From Bacteroidales bacterium (GTDB lineage Bacteria > Bacteroidota > Bacteroidia > Bacteroidales > UBA932): DNA of 64,000 nt. This document shows positions 24,242 to 37,800 of the stretch, one piece after another. Position numbers and translations under genes: made by a program. Position 1 is the stretch's first letter; every line of letters begins with the position of its first letter. The notes under the pieces were generated by a model. That model was not told the origin of the DNA and searched no databases. It saw nothing but the letters and a program-made list of their open reading frames with translations. The stretch lies in NCBI GenBank assembly GCA_024401855.1, contig JAKSKH010000008.1, positions 1 to 64,000 of the forward strand, written 5' to 3'.

Positions 24242-25324
24242 ATGAGTACTGTGGAAGAAATACTGATTTCCCTGATACGCCGCGCCATCGGCACAGCGGA
24301 TACGGTGGATATACCTTCCGACTTTGACGGGTGGGAGGAATTGAAGGAGCTCTCCTTCAGGCAGGGGGTTGCCTATGTTGCGGCTGACGGACTTGTAAAA
24401 GTCATCGAAGATGATCCATCCCTCACCGGGGGGAACGGGCGCATGGTTATACTTCCCTGGCTTGCGAATGCAGAGAGATCGGAAGTTGAATATGCAAGAC
24501 ACAGGCAGGTGCTTCCGGAGATGTGCCGAGTTCTTCACGACAACGGGATAGAGAAAATCCTGCTTCTGAAGGGTTTGGGACTGAGCGCATATTATCCCGT
24601 CCCCGAACACAGGCCCACAGGAGATTTAGACATATACACATACGGGCAGGGCGCCAGAGTGGACGAGGTCTTCAGAAGTCTCGGCATCGATGTAGACTCA
24701 AAAAAAAACAGCAAACATTCCAAATGCACTTTTGAAGGAATCCCTGTCGAGAACCATAACTATTATCTGGAAAACTTCCGATCCGGGATAGAATCAGAGA
24801 TTAACGGGTTCCTGCCCGGCCTTGAGGGTGACATACTGAAGGAAGGAGGTTACTATGTCCCATCTCCGGAAAAGAACTTCTGGTTCCTTGCCTGCCATAT
24901 GCAGAGCCATTTTCTAAGTCTTGAGTCATTCACCCTGAGGCATCTTCTGGACTGGGCCCTGTTCCTTAAGGGGGAATCCGCCAGGCTCGACACACTGCAG
25001 CTGATGGAAAAGGCAAGGAGTTTCAATCTTGAGACATTCATAAGTTACATGACAGCTCTTGCGGAAAGGGTATCCGGACTTGACCTGAGAGCCTTTGTCA
25101 CAACTGAAACCGACCCCGGAACAGAGAACAGGATGATGGCTGAAATACTCAGAGAGAAAAAAGCGGAGAAGGTTGACGCATCAAGAAGGCCTCTGCTCCT
25201 TGCCGGGAAAGTATTCATTCATATCAGCCTCAGCTGGAAATACAGATATACAGGACTGTCTTTCCGGGAGTTCCTCCGGGAAAGGACAGTGGTGCATCTG
25301 CGTCAGTGGTTCGGCAAAAGTTAG
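24242..25324 (+). CDS. Nucleotidyltransferase family protein (NTP_transf_5 type)
   Basis: A 360-residue cytoplasmic protein from ATG 24242. The core has ILLLKGLGLSAYYP (about 100-113) and RPTGDLDIY (about 121-129), where D127 and D129 are the metal-binding pair. FLACHMQSHFLSLESFTLRHLLDWALFL (about 220-248) is a family-typical helical segment. These proteins are often encoded in surface polysaccharide or exosortase-linked clusters, with no proven substrate. Here it stands alone between carbohydrate genes and converges on the GH88 gene, leaving 23 bases between stop codons. Confidence 0.85.
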   Translation: MSTVEEILISLIRRAIGTADTVDIPSDFDGWEELKELSFRQGVAYVAADGLVKVIEDDPSLTGGNGRMVILPWLANAERSEVEYARHRQVLPEMCRVLHDNGIEKILLLKGLGLSAYYPVPEHRPTGDLDIYTYGQGARVDEVFRSLGIDVDSKKNSKHSKCTFEGIPVENHNYYLENFRSGIESEINGFLPGLEGDILKEGGYYVPSPEKNFWFLACHMQSHFLSLESFTLRHLLDWALFLKGESARLDTLQLMEKARSFNLETFISYMTALAERVSGLDLRAFVTTETDPGTENRMMAEILREKKAEKVDASRRPLLLAGKVFIHISLSWKYRYTGLSFREFLRERTVVHLRQWFGKS

Positions 25325-25347
25325 GAAATTCAACATACCCCTTCAGA

Positions 25348-26508
25348 CTATTTTAAAGCAGGGCCAGCCAGTCTTGACAGCGCCTCAAGGAAATAATAGT
25401 CGGCGTATGTAAGGGGAACATCTATCTGGTCCCCGCCAGGAAGATTGCCGACGCTGTGCTTGAGGATGAAGCCGTGCTGTTCGCCCGGCTGAGCCAGGTA
25501 TCCGGGGCCGGCAAGAGTGCGTATCTGCCTCTCGGCCATCTCCCTGTAGGCCCTGTTGCCCGAGAGTGCAGCAAGCTCAAGGAATGCCGAAGCCATTACG
25601 CAGCCTGCCGATGCGTCCCTGTATGTGTCGGGGATATCCCTGCAGTCAAAATCCCAATAGGGAATTCCGTCCTCCGGGAGTCTGGAGAGAAGAAGGTCGG
25701 CGATTGAGCATGCCTGACGGAGATATATCTCATTCTGTGTCTCCCGGTACATCATTGTAAAGCCATAGAGAGCCCAGGACTCGCCGCGCGCCCACATGGA
25801 GTCGTCGGCATAGCCCTGCACGGTCTGCTTGCCTATGACGTGTCCGTCCTCAACAGAGTAGTTCACCAGGTGCCAGGTAGAGAAATCGTCACGGAAATGG
25901 TTCCTGATTGTGGTCATGGCGTGGGTGTTGCAGACATCGTCATAATTCACGTCTTCAAACAGGCTTGAGGCGTTGAACAGAAGCTCCAGATTCATCATGT
26001 TGTCTATGATGACCGGATACTCCCATTTACCGTGGTTCCAGCTCCGGGTACAGCCTGTAACAGGATTGAAGCGGTCTGCAAGGACTTCTGCAGCCCACTT
26101 TATCATAGGAAGGTACTTTTTGTCTCCGGTAATCCTATATGCATTGCCGTAACTGCAGTTCACCCGGAAACCGTGATCGTGGTCCGGCTCGAAATTCACA
26201 AGGCTGTCAAGGTCCATTGTGAACCTGTCTGCAAGGGCTTTCAACTCTTCATCTTTTGTATACTCATAGGCAAGCCAGAGAGAACCGGGATAAAAACCGC
26301 TCACCCAGCTGCCGGCATCGGACTTGATGAACTCTCCGTCCGCCTCGACATGGACCGGGGTGACGCCGGCAGGCAGTTCAGGGGCCATAAGTTTGAGTTG
26401 CTGTGCGGCAAGCGTATAGACTCTGTCGGCAATCTGTGTCATGCTTTCCTTCTTCCCGCAGGAGCACAGCACCGCAATGCTCAGGGACAATAATAGTATC
26501 TTCTTCAT
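25348..26508 (-). CDS. Unsaturated glucuronyl hydrolase (GH88) lipoprotein
   Basis: A 386-residue protein from ATG 26508; an in-frame TTG lies two codons upstream. Lipobox VLCSC. The (alpha/alpha)6 barrel carries GSWVSGFYPGSLWLAYE, DHDHGFRVNCSYG and YPVIIDNMMNLELL; the aspartates in the last two are the expected catalytic pair. GH88 removes the 4,5-unsaturated uronic acid left by polysaccharide lyases, so a lyase must act upstream, but none is in this window. Last gene of the minus operon 33738-25348, 24 bases after the GH2 gene. Confidence 0.88.
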   Translation of the reverse strand: MKKILLLSLSIAVLCSCGKKESMTQIADRVYTLAAQQLKLMAPELPAGVTPVHVEADGEFIKSDAGSWVSGFYPGSLWLAYEYTKDEELKALADRFTMDLDSLVNFEPDHDHGFRVNCSYGNAYRITGDKKYLPMIKWAAEVLADRFNPVTGCTRSWNHGKWEYPVIIDNMMNLELLFNASSLFEDVNYDDVCNTHAMTTIRNHFRDDFSTWHLVNYSVEDGHVIGKQTVQGYADDSMWARGESWALYGFTMMYRETQNEIYLRQACSIADLLLSRLPEDGIPYWDFDCRDIPDTYRDASAGCVMASAFLELAALSGNRAYREMAERQIRTLAGPGYLAQPGEQHGFILKHSVGNLPGGDQIDVPLTYADYYFLEALSRLAGPALK

Positions 26509-26532
26509 ATTCAATAATGTTGGCGGTTAATG

Positions 26533-29166
<2,634 letters not shown>

Positions 29167-29212
29167 TTATTTCTTTACAAATTTAGTGATAATATCCCAT
29201 TCTGCAGCATCG

Positions 29213-31480
29213 CTAATCCTTGCAGCTGATTGTTATTTTGCCGCCCTTTTCGGTTCCGAACACGGCAAACGGCCCTTGACACTCCTCTTTATCTCCATTG
29301 GAGTGGCATACGAGCATTGTCTTCTCCGGCCAGGGGTTCTCCATCCTGCAGGGAAGTCCCTGTTCGCTGAACAGTTCAACATCCTGAATCTTTCCTTCCT
29401 TGATGGAGGAAGAAACCAGAAAAGCACCGTTGGCGCGCAGATGATGGAAAGAGGCATCCCGTGAACGCGGCCAGCACGGGAAAATACGGAGGGTTCCCTC
29501 GAAACTCTGCATCAGCATCTCATTTATGGTGAAAGGCACTGCGGCCAGTGTCTCTATACCGCCTCCATCAGCAACAATATAGCAGTTGGGATAGCTTCCA
29601 CGCCTAATCCGGTCCTTAAGATAAGACATTATCCTTTCCGGGTCGTATTCAAGTCTTGCGGCTCCGGCATACACTGTCTCAACACCGTTGCCCATTGAAT
29701 TCCCCCAGTCGGAACCATCCGTCTCTTTCCATTGTTCCATATCGTCCAGCATTATCCGGCTGAATTCAGGATTGGTGAGAGGTCCGCATACCATGGGAGG
29801 AATAAGGACCCCGTGCATATGAATCCTGTTGAGTCCCGAAGGAGCGGTGTCCGAACTCTCCGCATCCACCCTCTCGCGGTCGATTCTCTTGAGGCTGAGC
29901 CTGCCGTCTTCGGTAAGGCCCACGGGAAAGTCGCTCAGGTTGGAAAGTATATCGTTCCAGGCATCCCTCCTGTCTGCATCCACGCCCAGCATTTCACTTA
30001 TGTCCAGCGCTCCGCGCATAACCATTCTGACAAGGCCAAGCGAGCACATCGGATTCACATCCGAAGCATCATCTCCCGGCCACTCTTCGTTGAAGCAGTC
30101 GTTCACGGACTCGTACTTCCCGTCCCTCTTCACAAGATAATCCTGCCAGAACTCGGCACATCCCAGAATATAGGGATAAATCAGTCTGGCGTATTCTTCA
30201 TCCCAAGTGGCGTAGAAGCGCATCATCATGTTCACAGCGCCGAATGAAGCATTGGATTTCTGGCCCCAGAACATATTTCCTCCATCCAGCATGTGGTCCG
30301 GGTGCCCGTACATTTCCATCATCTTCTCATCAGTGTCCGGCCACGCGGCGGATGAGAGTCCGAAAGGGCCTATCCCAACAGGATAATACAATCCACGGCA
30401 GCCCAGCAGCTCCCGGGCATAAGCCCGGCCCTTTTCCATATAATCCAACAGGGGTCTGTCATAATTTTCAGTGAGACATATCTGATTGCTTGAATAGCAT
30501 CCCCAATAGGGCGACTGAAAATTGTAGTTCAAATGATAATCCCCCGCCCAGGCCGTTTCGTCATCACAGATAAAGGAACCCCACAGACCGGGAGCCACCT
30601 TCCCTGCCCGGCTGCTGCAGGCCAGAAGATACTGTGACTGATAATAGTACCGTTCCAGCCATTCATCACCGATGCTCACGTGTGACAGATTCCAGAACTC
30701 GGACCACCAGACCCTGTGTTCCTTCTTGAGTGACCTCATGTCACCGCCCTTGCATGCCAGAGTCTCGCGCAATGCTTTCTCCTTCCATTCAGGAGTATCC
30801 ATGTTGGTGTAAACGGACAGCACGAGCGTCTCTTTTCTCCCCGGTTTCAGGACAAGGGTCCCGCCTGCATGGTTGAGAGCAAGGGCAACATGGGATTCCC
30901 ACTGCAGGCGGGGATCTCCGCAGAAACTTCTTGTCATCCAGCTGCATCCCCCGTCCGTTCCCTGCTCTATGACGGATCCGAGAGGTCCGTCCCTGGTCGG
31001 CAGGAAGGATATGTCCAAATCAGTTTCCTTGTCCGCCTCCAGTTCTATCACCACTTTGTTGTCTGTAGCGGCAACCCAGGCCGTCACATTCAGCCTGTTG
31101 ACGGCGCTTGTATAGGATGCCCTGATTTCAGCGCTGCCCGGGAGCTGTTCGGCACAATACCCGCCGGATGAAATTATGTCCGATTTAAGAACCAACGCTC
31201 CCGGAAGGGCCACGCCCCCTTCCGGATAAGACTGCAAAGCGCGCCAGAAATCATTTTTGCCGATAAAAAAGGTAATTCCATCAACTGAAGTATTCATTGT
31301 GAGACCTATGTCACCGTTTCCTGCCAGAGGGGCGTCGGGTGTCTTGGATGTCGGCACATTGGCAGGCCATTCTGAAAATCGGGCTTTGTAAACGTCCATT
31401 TTGTCCGCCATGTTCTCTTTATGGCAGGAACAGCAGCACAAAACGACCGTGGCAATGATAACAGGGCTGATCCTTTTCAT
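29213..31480 (-). CDS. GH95-like lipoprotein glycosidase
   Basis: A 755-residue lipoprotein with a run of cysteines at the lipobox (VVLCCCSC). The first 250 residues form a beta-sandwich (PLAGNGDIGLTMN), and the (alpha/alpha)6 part carries GDYHLNYNFQSPYWG at about 315-330 and TINEMLMQSFEGTLRIFPCWP near the end. These correspond to the two-asparagine motif and end region of GH95 alpha-L-fucosidase/alpha-L-galactosidase. The match is distant, and a different sugar is possible. Second gene of the minus operon, 58 bases before GH2 and 23 bases after the DUF4838 gene. Confidence 0.75.
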   Translation of the reverse strand: MKRISPVIIATVVLCCCSCHKENMADKMDVYKARFSEWPANVPTSKTPDAPLAGNGDIGLTMNTSVDGITFFIGKNDFWRALQSYPEGGVALPGALVLKSDIISSGGYCAEQLPGSAEIRASYTSAVNRLNVTAWVAATDNKVVIELEADKETDLDISFLPTRDGPLGSVIEQGTDGGCSWMTRSFCGDPRLQWESHVALALNHAGGTLVLKPGRKETLVLSVYTNMDTPEWKEKALRETLACKGGDMRSLKKEHRVWWSEFWNLSHVSIGDEWLERYYYQSQYLLACSSRAGKVAPGLWGSFICDDETAWAGDYHLNYNFQSPYWGCYSSNQICLTENYDRPLLDYMEKGRAYARELLGCRGLYYPVGIGPFGLSSAAWPDTDEKMMEMYGHPDHMLDGGNMFWGQKSNASFGAVNMMMRFYATWDEEYARLIYPYILGCAEFWQDYLVKRDGKYESVNDCFNEEWPGDDASDVNPMCSLGLVRMVMRGALDISEMLGVDADRRDAWNDILSNLSDFPVGLTEDGRLSLKRIDRERVDAESSDTAPSGLNRIHMHGVLIPPMVCGPLTNPEFSRIMLDDMEQWKETDGSDWGNSMGNGVETVYAGAARLEYDPERIMSYLKDRIRRGSYPNCYIVADGGGIETLAAVPFTINEMLMQSFEGTLRIFPCWPRSRDASFHHLRANGAFLVSSSIKEGKIQDVELFSEQGLPCRMENPWPEKTMLVCHSNGDKEECQGPFAVFGTEKGGKITISCKD

Positions 31481-31503
31481 AACTGTGATATTTAGGAAAA
31501 ACC

Positions 31504-33738
31504 TTACTTCCGGATATAAACTTCCGGGACGAAAGTCCTGCCCGACGGAGCGGTGGCCTCAAGTTTCAGCATCTGTCCATTGGTGTCCTCGAAGTACAGG
31601 ACCCTCATGGCGTGAACACCCGCTTGAAGTGGCGCATAACCGCTGCATGAGACAGGATCATGGGCAGTGTCATTGCTGACTACCATGCATCCGTCAATAT
31701 ACAGGACGGAACCGTCATCGGAAGTCAGTGTAAATTTGTAGAGTCCGTCTTCATCAACATTTATGAGGCCGTTGAAATCATAACCGAAATGGTCTTTTGC
31801 AGAATCCCCGGGTATTGACATCGAAGACATGCGTCCTTCATCCTTCACGATGCCTTTTTCAATCATGTCAAAAGTGCAGAAGAAACTCGATTCATAGTAT
31901 TTGTATTCCACACCGGGCTCACCGCATTCCGCATCCACCGCATGCCAGAGATTCCCGCAGAAAATATCCTTCTCCAATTCATGCCTGTCAATATATTCCT
32001 TTGCGGTGCAGTATATCCTCATGTCATTATGGTTGCCGGATTCGGACATCCTGGTGACTCCGTCCTTTTCTAAAACATGCTTTATCTGCTCGAAGGCATC
32101 AGTGCTGAACGCCTCGACCGGCATGTTTTCAACATAGAGCAACAATACCGGTAACTCCGCCGACTCAACCCTTGAGAAGTAGTCGGGCATATCTGCAACG
32201 GCCTTCTTTGCCTTCTTGAAGATATCCAGCGCCCCAAGAATGAATTCTTCGGAATACGCTTCATCCTTCAGGACAGGGAAACAGTTCATGTGTATCCCCT
32301 CACGCCTCAGAATCTTGTCGGCAAACCCTATGTACTCACGTATGTACTTCCCTGCAGGCCCATAGTATCCGTCAGTGAAATCCTTGATTATTGCATCGGG
32401 ATCAGCCTCGGAATTCCACATAAGCTTTGCAAAAAGATACGCCTTGAGTTCGTTGAACTCTCCGCACCTGGTCTGATAATCGCCTTCCTCCATCATTCCT
32501 ATAGCCTTGTTCTCCACGAAATCCCGGATGTGCGGTTTGGCGGTCTTGAAGTTGGGCACGGGCAGCGAATATTGCGTAAAGGCTGTAGTGTAGTCCCATA
32601 TGTACAGATGCGGAGCTATTGCCCCCCATTCCTTAAGGTCATTCAGGAAAGCCCTGTTCTGCTCGCACTCGTCATAATTGTGCAGCATGCAGCACTCTAT
32701 GCTGCAGAGGCGGACCACCACGTTCTCGCGAGGAGCGATATTCCGGGGGACTCCGCGTGTATACTGATACGCGAACGTACCTATGTATTTGTCGGGGAAT
32801 TCATCCTTCAAGGCATCCGCCACCTGATTGACGAACCATATCATCAAACCGGACTGACCGCCATACTGATCCGCTATCGCCTGACATTCGGGGCAGCGGC
32901 AGTAGTTCTGATTGTCATCCTGAGTGAGCGAGTAGATTGTATAATCGGGATTCTCGCGCATTATCCTGCGCATGCTCTCGATGGTGATGCGGAGGACATC
33001 CGGATTGGAGAGGCAGAGCTGGGAGTTCTCACCTGTCCTTTTTCCGTCAATAAGGCTGAAGTACTCAGGATGCCTGTCGAAATAAACCGCCCTCGGAACC
33101 ATCATGTCAACGGTGTGCACACCCCAGAAACGCTCGGCGGAATAAGGTATGACCTTCCCGTCGCGCCCGACAAGGGGGATATGGTTGTTACGGAGCTTGC
33201 CGGAGAAGTCCGGATTGCCCGTAACGTCATAATAGAGGTCGTCACGAACTTTTATGGACGGTGATTCGCTGTGGTTCAGGACATCAAAACTGTATTTTCT
33301 GCTCTTGGGAGCAACCGAGACACTGCTCGAATACCAGCGGCAGCCAAGTTCCTCTTCAAGGAACGAATAGACGGAATAGAGAGAGCCACGCTTCGCCCCT
33401 CCCCAGAAAAGGACGTCACCGCCTTTGCTGCACCACGTGAATGAATCATCGCTGTCGGCAGGCTTCTCAACGCCCGGTTCAAGTTCACTGACCAGTTCAT
33501 TGTAGCCCACGATGAGACGTCTGCCCTGCCGCCCGCCGTCGAGCCCCACGATAGGAAGCGTGACACCTCCGACTTCTGCAATCCAGTGCTGGAGTTCGCA
33601 GGCGGCGTACTGTACGCTCTCACCTGCGGCCGGATCGACAACGATTGAATATTCGGAACCGGCGTTTCTGAAAAGGACGTGTTCCGAGCAGGAGCCGAAG
33701 AATACGCACAGGGCAATGAAAATAAGAAAACGTTTCAT
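31504..33738 (-). CDS. DUF4838 family lipoprotein with C-terminal PA14-like module
   Basis: A 744-residue protein from ATG 33738, chosen because LCVFFGSC gives a lipobox at the right distance. An N-terminal glycosidase-helper domain (about 30-140) is followed by a barrel-like DUF4838 core with YSLTQDDNQNYCRCPEC at about 265-280, TFAYQYTRGVP, and CSIECCMLHNY. The last 105 residues are PA14-like (FTLTSDDGSVLYIDG). DUF4838 proteins are probably glycoside hydrolases related to alpha-glucuronidase, but the activity is not established. First gene of a four-gene minus operon (DUF4838, GH95-like, GH2, GH88). Confidence 0.8.
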   Translation of the reverse strand: MKRFLIFIALCVFFGSCSEHVLFRNAGSEYSIVVDPAAGESVQYAACELQHWIAEVGGVTLPIVGLDGGRQGRRLIVGYNELVSELEPGVEKPADSDDSFTWCSKGGDVLFWGGAKRGSLYSVYSFLEEELGCRWYSSSVSVAPKSRKYSFDVLNHSESPSIKVRDDLYYDVTGNPDFSGKLRNNHIPLVGRDGKVIPYSAERFWGVHTVDMMVPRAVYFDRHPEYFSLIDGKRTGENSQLCLSNPDVLRITIESMRRIMRENPDYTIYSLTQDDNQNYCRCPECQAIADQYGGQSGLMIWFVNQVADALKDEFPDKYIGTFAYQYTRGVPRNIAPRENVVVRLCSIECCMLHNYDECEQNRAFLNDLKEWGAIAPHLYIWDYTTAFTQYSLPVPNFKTAKPHIRDFVENKAIGMMEEGDYQTRCGEFNELKAYLFAKLMWNSEADPDAIIKDFTDGYYGPAGKYIREYIGFADKILRREGIHMNCFPVLKDEAYSEEFILGALDIFKKAKKAVADMPDYFSRVESAELPVLLLYVENMPVEAFSTDAFEQIKHVLEKDGVTRMSESGNHNDMRIYCTAKEYIDRHELEKDIFCGNLWHAVDAECGEPGVEYKYYESSFFCTFDMIEKGIVKDEGRMSSMSIPGDSAKDHFGYDFNGLINVDEDGLYKFTLTSDDGSVLYIDGCMVVSNDTAHDPVSCSGYAPLQAGVHAMRVLYFEDTNGQMLKLEATAPSGRTFVPEVYIRK

Positions 33739-33802
33739 GGACATGTTTTTATATGACTTCATAAAGTTAGTCATTAATTTTCTTTTTAAAATCATCCGGC
33801 AG

Positions 33803-33833
33803 TTGTTTTAGTCATTCTTTAGGAATAACTTTG
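33803..33833 (+). promoter_or_regulatory. Promoter of the PrsW-like gene
   Basis: TTG at 33803-33805, 20 bases, then TAACTTTG at 33826-33833: a good match to the -33/-7 consensus. Only 5 bases remain before ATG 33839, so the message should start at or next to the start codon. Confidence 0.65.
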
Positions 33834-33838
33834 CCCCT

Positions 33839-34819
33839 ATGGTATCTCTCATTATCTCCATTCTTCCAAATGCGCTGTACCTGCTGGTGCTGAAGGCGCT
33901 GGACAGCTTCGCACTGGCTCGCTTCAAACTGATTGTTCGGAACATGCTTTTCGGCCTTCTGTGGTGCGCCCTGGCATTCGTGCTGACCAATCCTGCATGT
34001 ATGGGACTACCCGTATCCATAGGCGGCGTCTCCATGATGCCCTTGATTGAGGAAGTGATGAAAGGTGCCATCCTGGCATACCTGATTGCCAGACATAAGT
34101 TCCGTTTCATGGCGCAATGCCTCATATACGGTGCTGCAATCGGAAGCGGATTCTCTCTTCTGGAGAACATAATCTATTTCTACTTCAATCCGTCCATGGC
34201 AGTAGGCACGTCTATCGTCAGAGGTTTCGGATGCGCCATACTTCACATGGGGTGCACGGCCCTGTTTGCAACCATACTGCTGCTTGTATACAAGAAGTTC
34301 AGCAATCCTTTCGGAATCGTGATATCCATTGTTCCTTCCGTGACGATCCACTTCCTGCACAACACTGTTCTGGAAAAGGAACTGATTTCTCCCATGACAG
34401 CACTGGTGCTGATAATTGTCATTTTCATAGTCCTTTTCATCCTTCTCTTCTCTTATGGAGAAAAGAAGATTTACGAATGGATGGACCACAGCATAGGGAA
34501 TGACATCCGTACACGTTCGGCAATCATCTCGGGTAATTTTTCCTCAACAAAGTCCGGGGAATATCTGCTGGGCGTAAAGGAACAGTTCCCTCCGGAAGTT
34601 TTCTTTGACATGATATGCTATATGCAACTTTTCCTCGAACTCAGGATTGACAAGCAGAGCGACATGCTCCTGCGCCAGGCCGGTTTCGGGAAGGACGAGG
34701 CCGACACGAAGCATGAAGAACGGAACGCCAAGAAAGCGGAGCTCGCCGCACTGTCCCGCCAGATAGGCAGGACAGGAATGAGGGTTCTGGCGCCTCTGAT
34801 CAAAGATGGAGAAATATAA
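33839..34819 (+). CDS. PrsW-family intramembrane metalloprotease
   Basis: A 326-residue protein with about eight membrane helices in the first 210 residues. The catalytic motifs are present: LIEEVMKGAIL (Glu-Glu, about 76-86), FSLLENIIYF (about 101-110), ILHMGCTALFAT (His, about 131-142) and IHFLHN (about 170-175). The cytoplasmic tail (about 215-326) is charged and helical, an addition not usual in short family members. PrsW-type proteases cleave anti-sigma factors in other bacteria; the substrate here is unknown. It is followed 39 bases later by the GH106-type gene on the same strand. Confidence 0.85.
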   Translation: MVSLIISILPNALYLLVLKALDSFALARFKLIVRNMLFGLLWCALAFVLTNPACMGLPVSIGGVSMMPLIEEVMKGAILAYLIARHKFRFMAQCLIYGAAIGSGFSLLENIIYFYFNPSMAVGTSIVRGFGCAILHMGCTALFATILLLVYKKFSNPFGIVISIVPSVTIHFLHNTVLEKELISPMTALVLIIVIFIVLFILLFSYGEKKIYEWMDHSIGNDIRTRSAIISGNFSSTKSGEYLLGVKEQFPPEVFFDMICYMQLFLELRIDKQSDMLLRQAGFGKDEADTKHEERNAKKAELAALSRQIGRTGMRVLAPLIKDGEI

Positions 34820-34858
34820 ATCCGTATATTTATGCCTGAAACAAAAATAACCGATACA

Positions 34859-37800
34859 ATGAACACTGGCAAATTTTCATTCCCGGTAGGAGCGCTGCTT
34901 CTTTCCGCAGTTTTTCTATTCCTCTCTACATCCGTTTCCAATGCCCAGAGTCAGGAATACAAAGGCTGGCCGGGCCATGACAGCATAAGCGACCTGAAGG
35001 AGAGTTTCGCAAATCCGCCGAAAGGATACGGCAACGTTCCGTTCTACTGGTGGACAGGGGACCCTCTCGACATAAACAGGCTGAATGAGCAGCTGGAAAT
35101 ACTTTTCGATGCATCCACGGACGGTCTGTGCGTAAGTTACAACCATACCCATGAAGACGTGGACGTGGAACTCAATGCCAACGGGCACGGTCCGTGCGGG
35201 CGCGTGAGCGGAGGAGAACCCCGCGTAATGACAGACGATGCCTGGTGGAAGATATGGAACGATTTCTCCGCCAGCTGCGGCAAGAAGGGCATAGGTCTCG
35301 GAATGGACGACTATGTGGTTGCATGGCCGAAGAACGGGGAATTCATAGACGACATCCTTGAAAGTCCGGAAGTCGCCAACTACCAGGGACAGCTGGAAAT
35401 GGTAAAGCTGGCCAGGAAAGCCGGCAAGCCTGAAAACGTTGTCATGACTGTCTGCTCAGACAAGGACAGCATAACCTACATCCGCACCACAGCCGCACCC
35501 TGGCTGCATCCGGACCTCGGAAAGGAAGTGGTCGCCCAATATTTCCAGAAGTTCGCAGACCACATGGACAAAGAGGCCCTCAAGGGGATGAACTACTTCT
35601 TCCAGGACGAGCTGCAGTACAGACTGAATCTCAGGTCATGGAGTGAGGACATGCCCGCCCAGTTCAGGAGGAGGAAGGGTTATGACATCATACCTCTGCT
35701 CCCCAAACTTTTCATCGATGACCCCGACGGGATAGATGCAGAGGCGGCGAAGATCAGGCTCGACTATGCCGAGGTTCTCACCCAACTATCCGAAGAAAGA
35801 TATTTCAAGCCCATTTATGACTGGAATGCGGACAAACATCTGATATACGGATGCGATCCTGAAGGCCGCGGCCTCAACCCTACGCTCTATCTTGATTATT
35901 TCAGGGCCATCAGCTGGTTCACCGCTCCCGGAAATGACGCTCCCGCAAGAGGAAGCAGTTTCCGGCAGACAAAGGTTTCCAGCAGCATAGCTCACCTCTA
36001 CGAGCGTCCCCGCACCTGGCTGGAAGCCTTCCACAGCATGGGCTGGGATGCCAACGGCGCAACCCTGAAGAGACAGCTGGACCACCATATCATAGCCGGC
36101 GGCAATCTCCTGTGCATGCACGGACTCTACTACAGCACCCACGGAGGCTGGTGGGAATGGGCTCCGCCCTGCTTCCACTTCAGGATGCCTTACTGGCCCC
36201 ATATGAAACTCTGGCTCAAGTATGCCGAGCGTACCTGTTTCCTGCTCAGCCAGGGCGTGCACGTCTGCGATATCGCAGTGATGTATCCCACCGAAACCAT
36301 GCAGGCTGTCCCGGGAACGGGTCCGGAACGGACTTTCGCAGTTTCCCAGGACCTCAGCACCCATGGTCTCGACTACGATTTCATTGACTACCAGTCTCTT
36401 CAGAAGTCCGCAATCAGCAATGGATGCCTGAATGTCGCAGGAGAGTCATACAAGGTGCTGGTGCTCGCGGACACCCGCGCCATGCACGACGAATCGCTCG
36501 CCAAGGTGAAGGAATTCATCGGTGGAGGCGGGACCGTCATCGCCACGGGTAAGACTATGCCTGAGATTATCGCGGCAGGAGCCGTTGTGGCGGAAAACGA
36601 AAATGAAGTCTGCACCATCGTCCGGAAGAGGATAACTCCCGACTTCCGCACCGCAGAAGGAACAGGGAAGGTTCTGCACCGCAGAATCGGTGAACGTGAC
36701 GTATATATGATAATGGACGTGGAGGAAGGAGACAGGATGTTCTTCCGTGCCAAAGGTATGGTGGAACAGTGGAACGCAATGGACGGAAGCTGCACTCCCC
36801 TCCCCATTTCAGGCATCGACGAAGAAGGGACATGGATAAACTATAACGGAGATTCCGACGATTCCATGCTGGTTGTGTTCTCCCCCGGAACCCCCGTGGC
36901 AGAGACTCCGGAAGAGAATGGAAGGAGACAGGAGGAGCAGAGGGTTAACGGAGACTGGAACATCTGCGTCATCCCCACCATGAACAACAAATGGGGAGAT
37001 TTCCGCCTGCCTGCATCAGATGAATTCATAGGTGTGGAGGCTCGCAGAATAAGCTACTTCACCAACATCAATAAAGAGAATTGGACCGGAATCCCACGCG
37101 ACATATACGGTTACGGCCCTTACATGCAGACCTGCAATGTAGCCAGGGAGGAAGACCTTGACGCAGTTATCGCGGCAGGAACCGACAATCTCCGGTGGAG
37201 CCCTTATGTATGGTCATGGCAATACGGAGTGCCGGACAGCCCCGGAAGCCAGGGATGGCACGGACTCAAGAGCAGGGTGGACTCCCGCTTCATCATCCTC
37301 GACCAGGGTGCTCACCAGATGTTCAGGACCAGGGTGTTCGCTCCCAAGGACGGCAGGTACCGCATCATCAGGGAAGGCGTGCAGCCCTCGCGGATGCTTG
37401 TTGACGGAGTTGATGTCAAAACTGACGAGCTCCGCCTGAAGGGCGGATGGCACACTCTGCTGCTTGCATATGCCAACACCGTCAGGACGGACTACTCCCT
37501 CAATGGAATGAGGAGCAGCACCATCGACCACAGAGACAGGAGTATGGTTGTCTTCTACCCCGCAAAGGCTGAGGATCCCAAAGACAGGGATATGTACGAT
37601 GAAATCGTGGCATCGAAATGGTTCGGCACCGGGCATCTCACCTACGACATACAGGGAGAGCCGGAAGTCTGCCACTATCAGTTCGAGACAGCTCCCGGCA
37701 CTGCAAGCATGTCTTTTGCGGTCAACGGAAGCATAAGTGAGATTCTTGTGGACGGGAAGTCTGTCCGGGCCGGCTGTAAAGACGGCAGGTACTCCATCAC

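Noticed and set aside
32290..33264. Plus-strand frame of 324 codons opposite the DUF4838 gene
   Set aside because: Antisense shadow without motifs.
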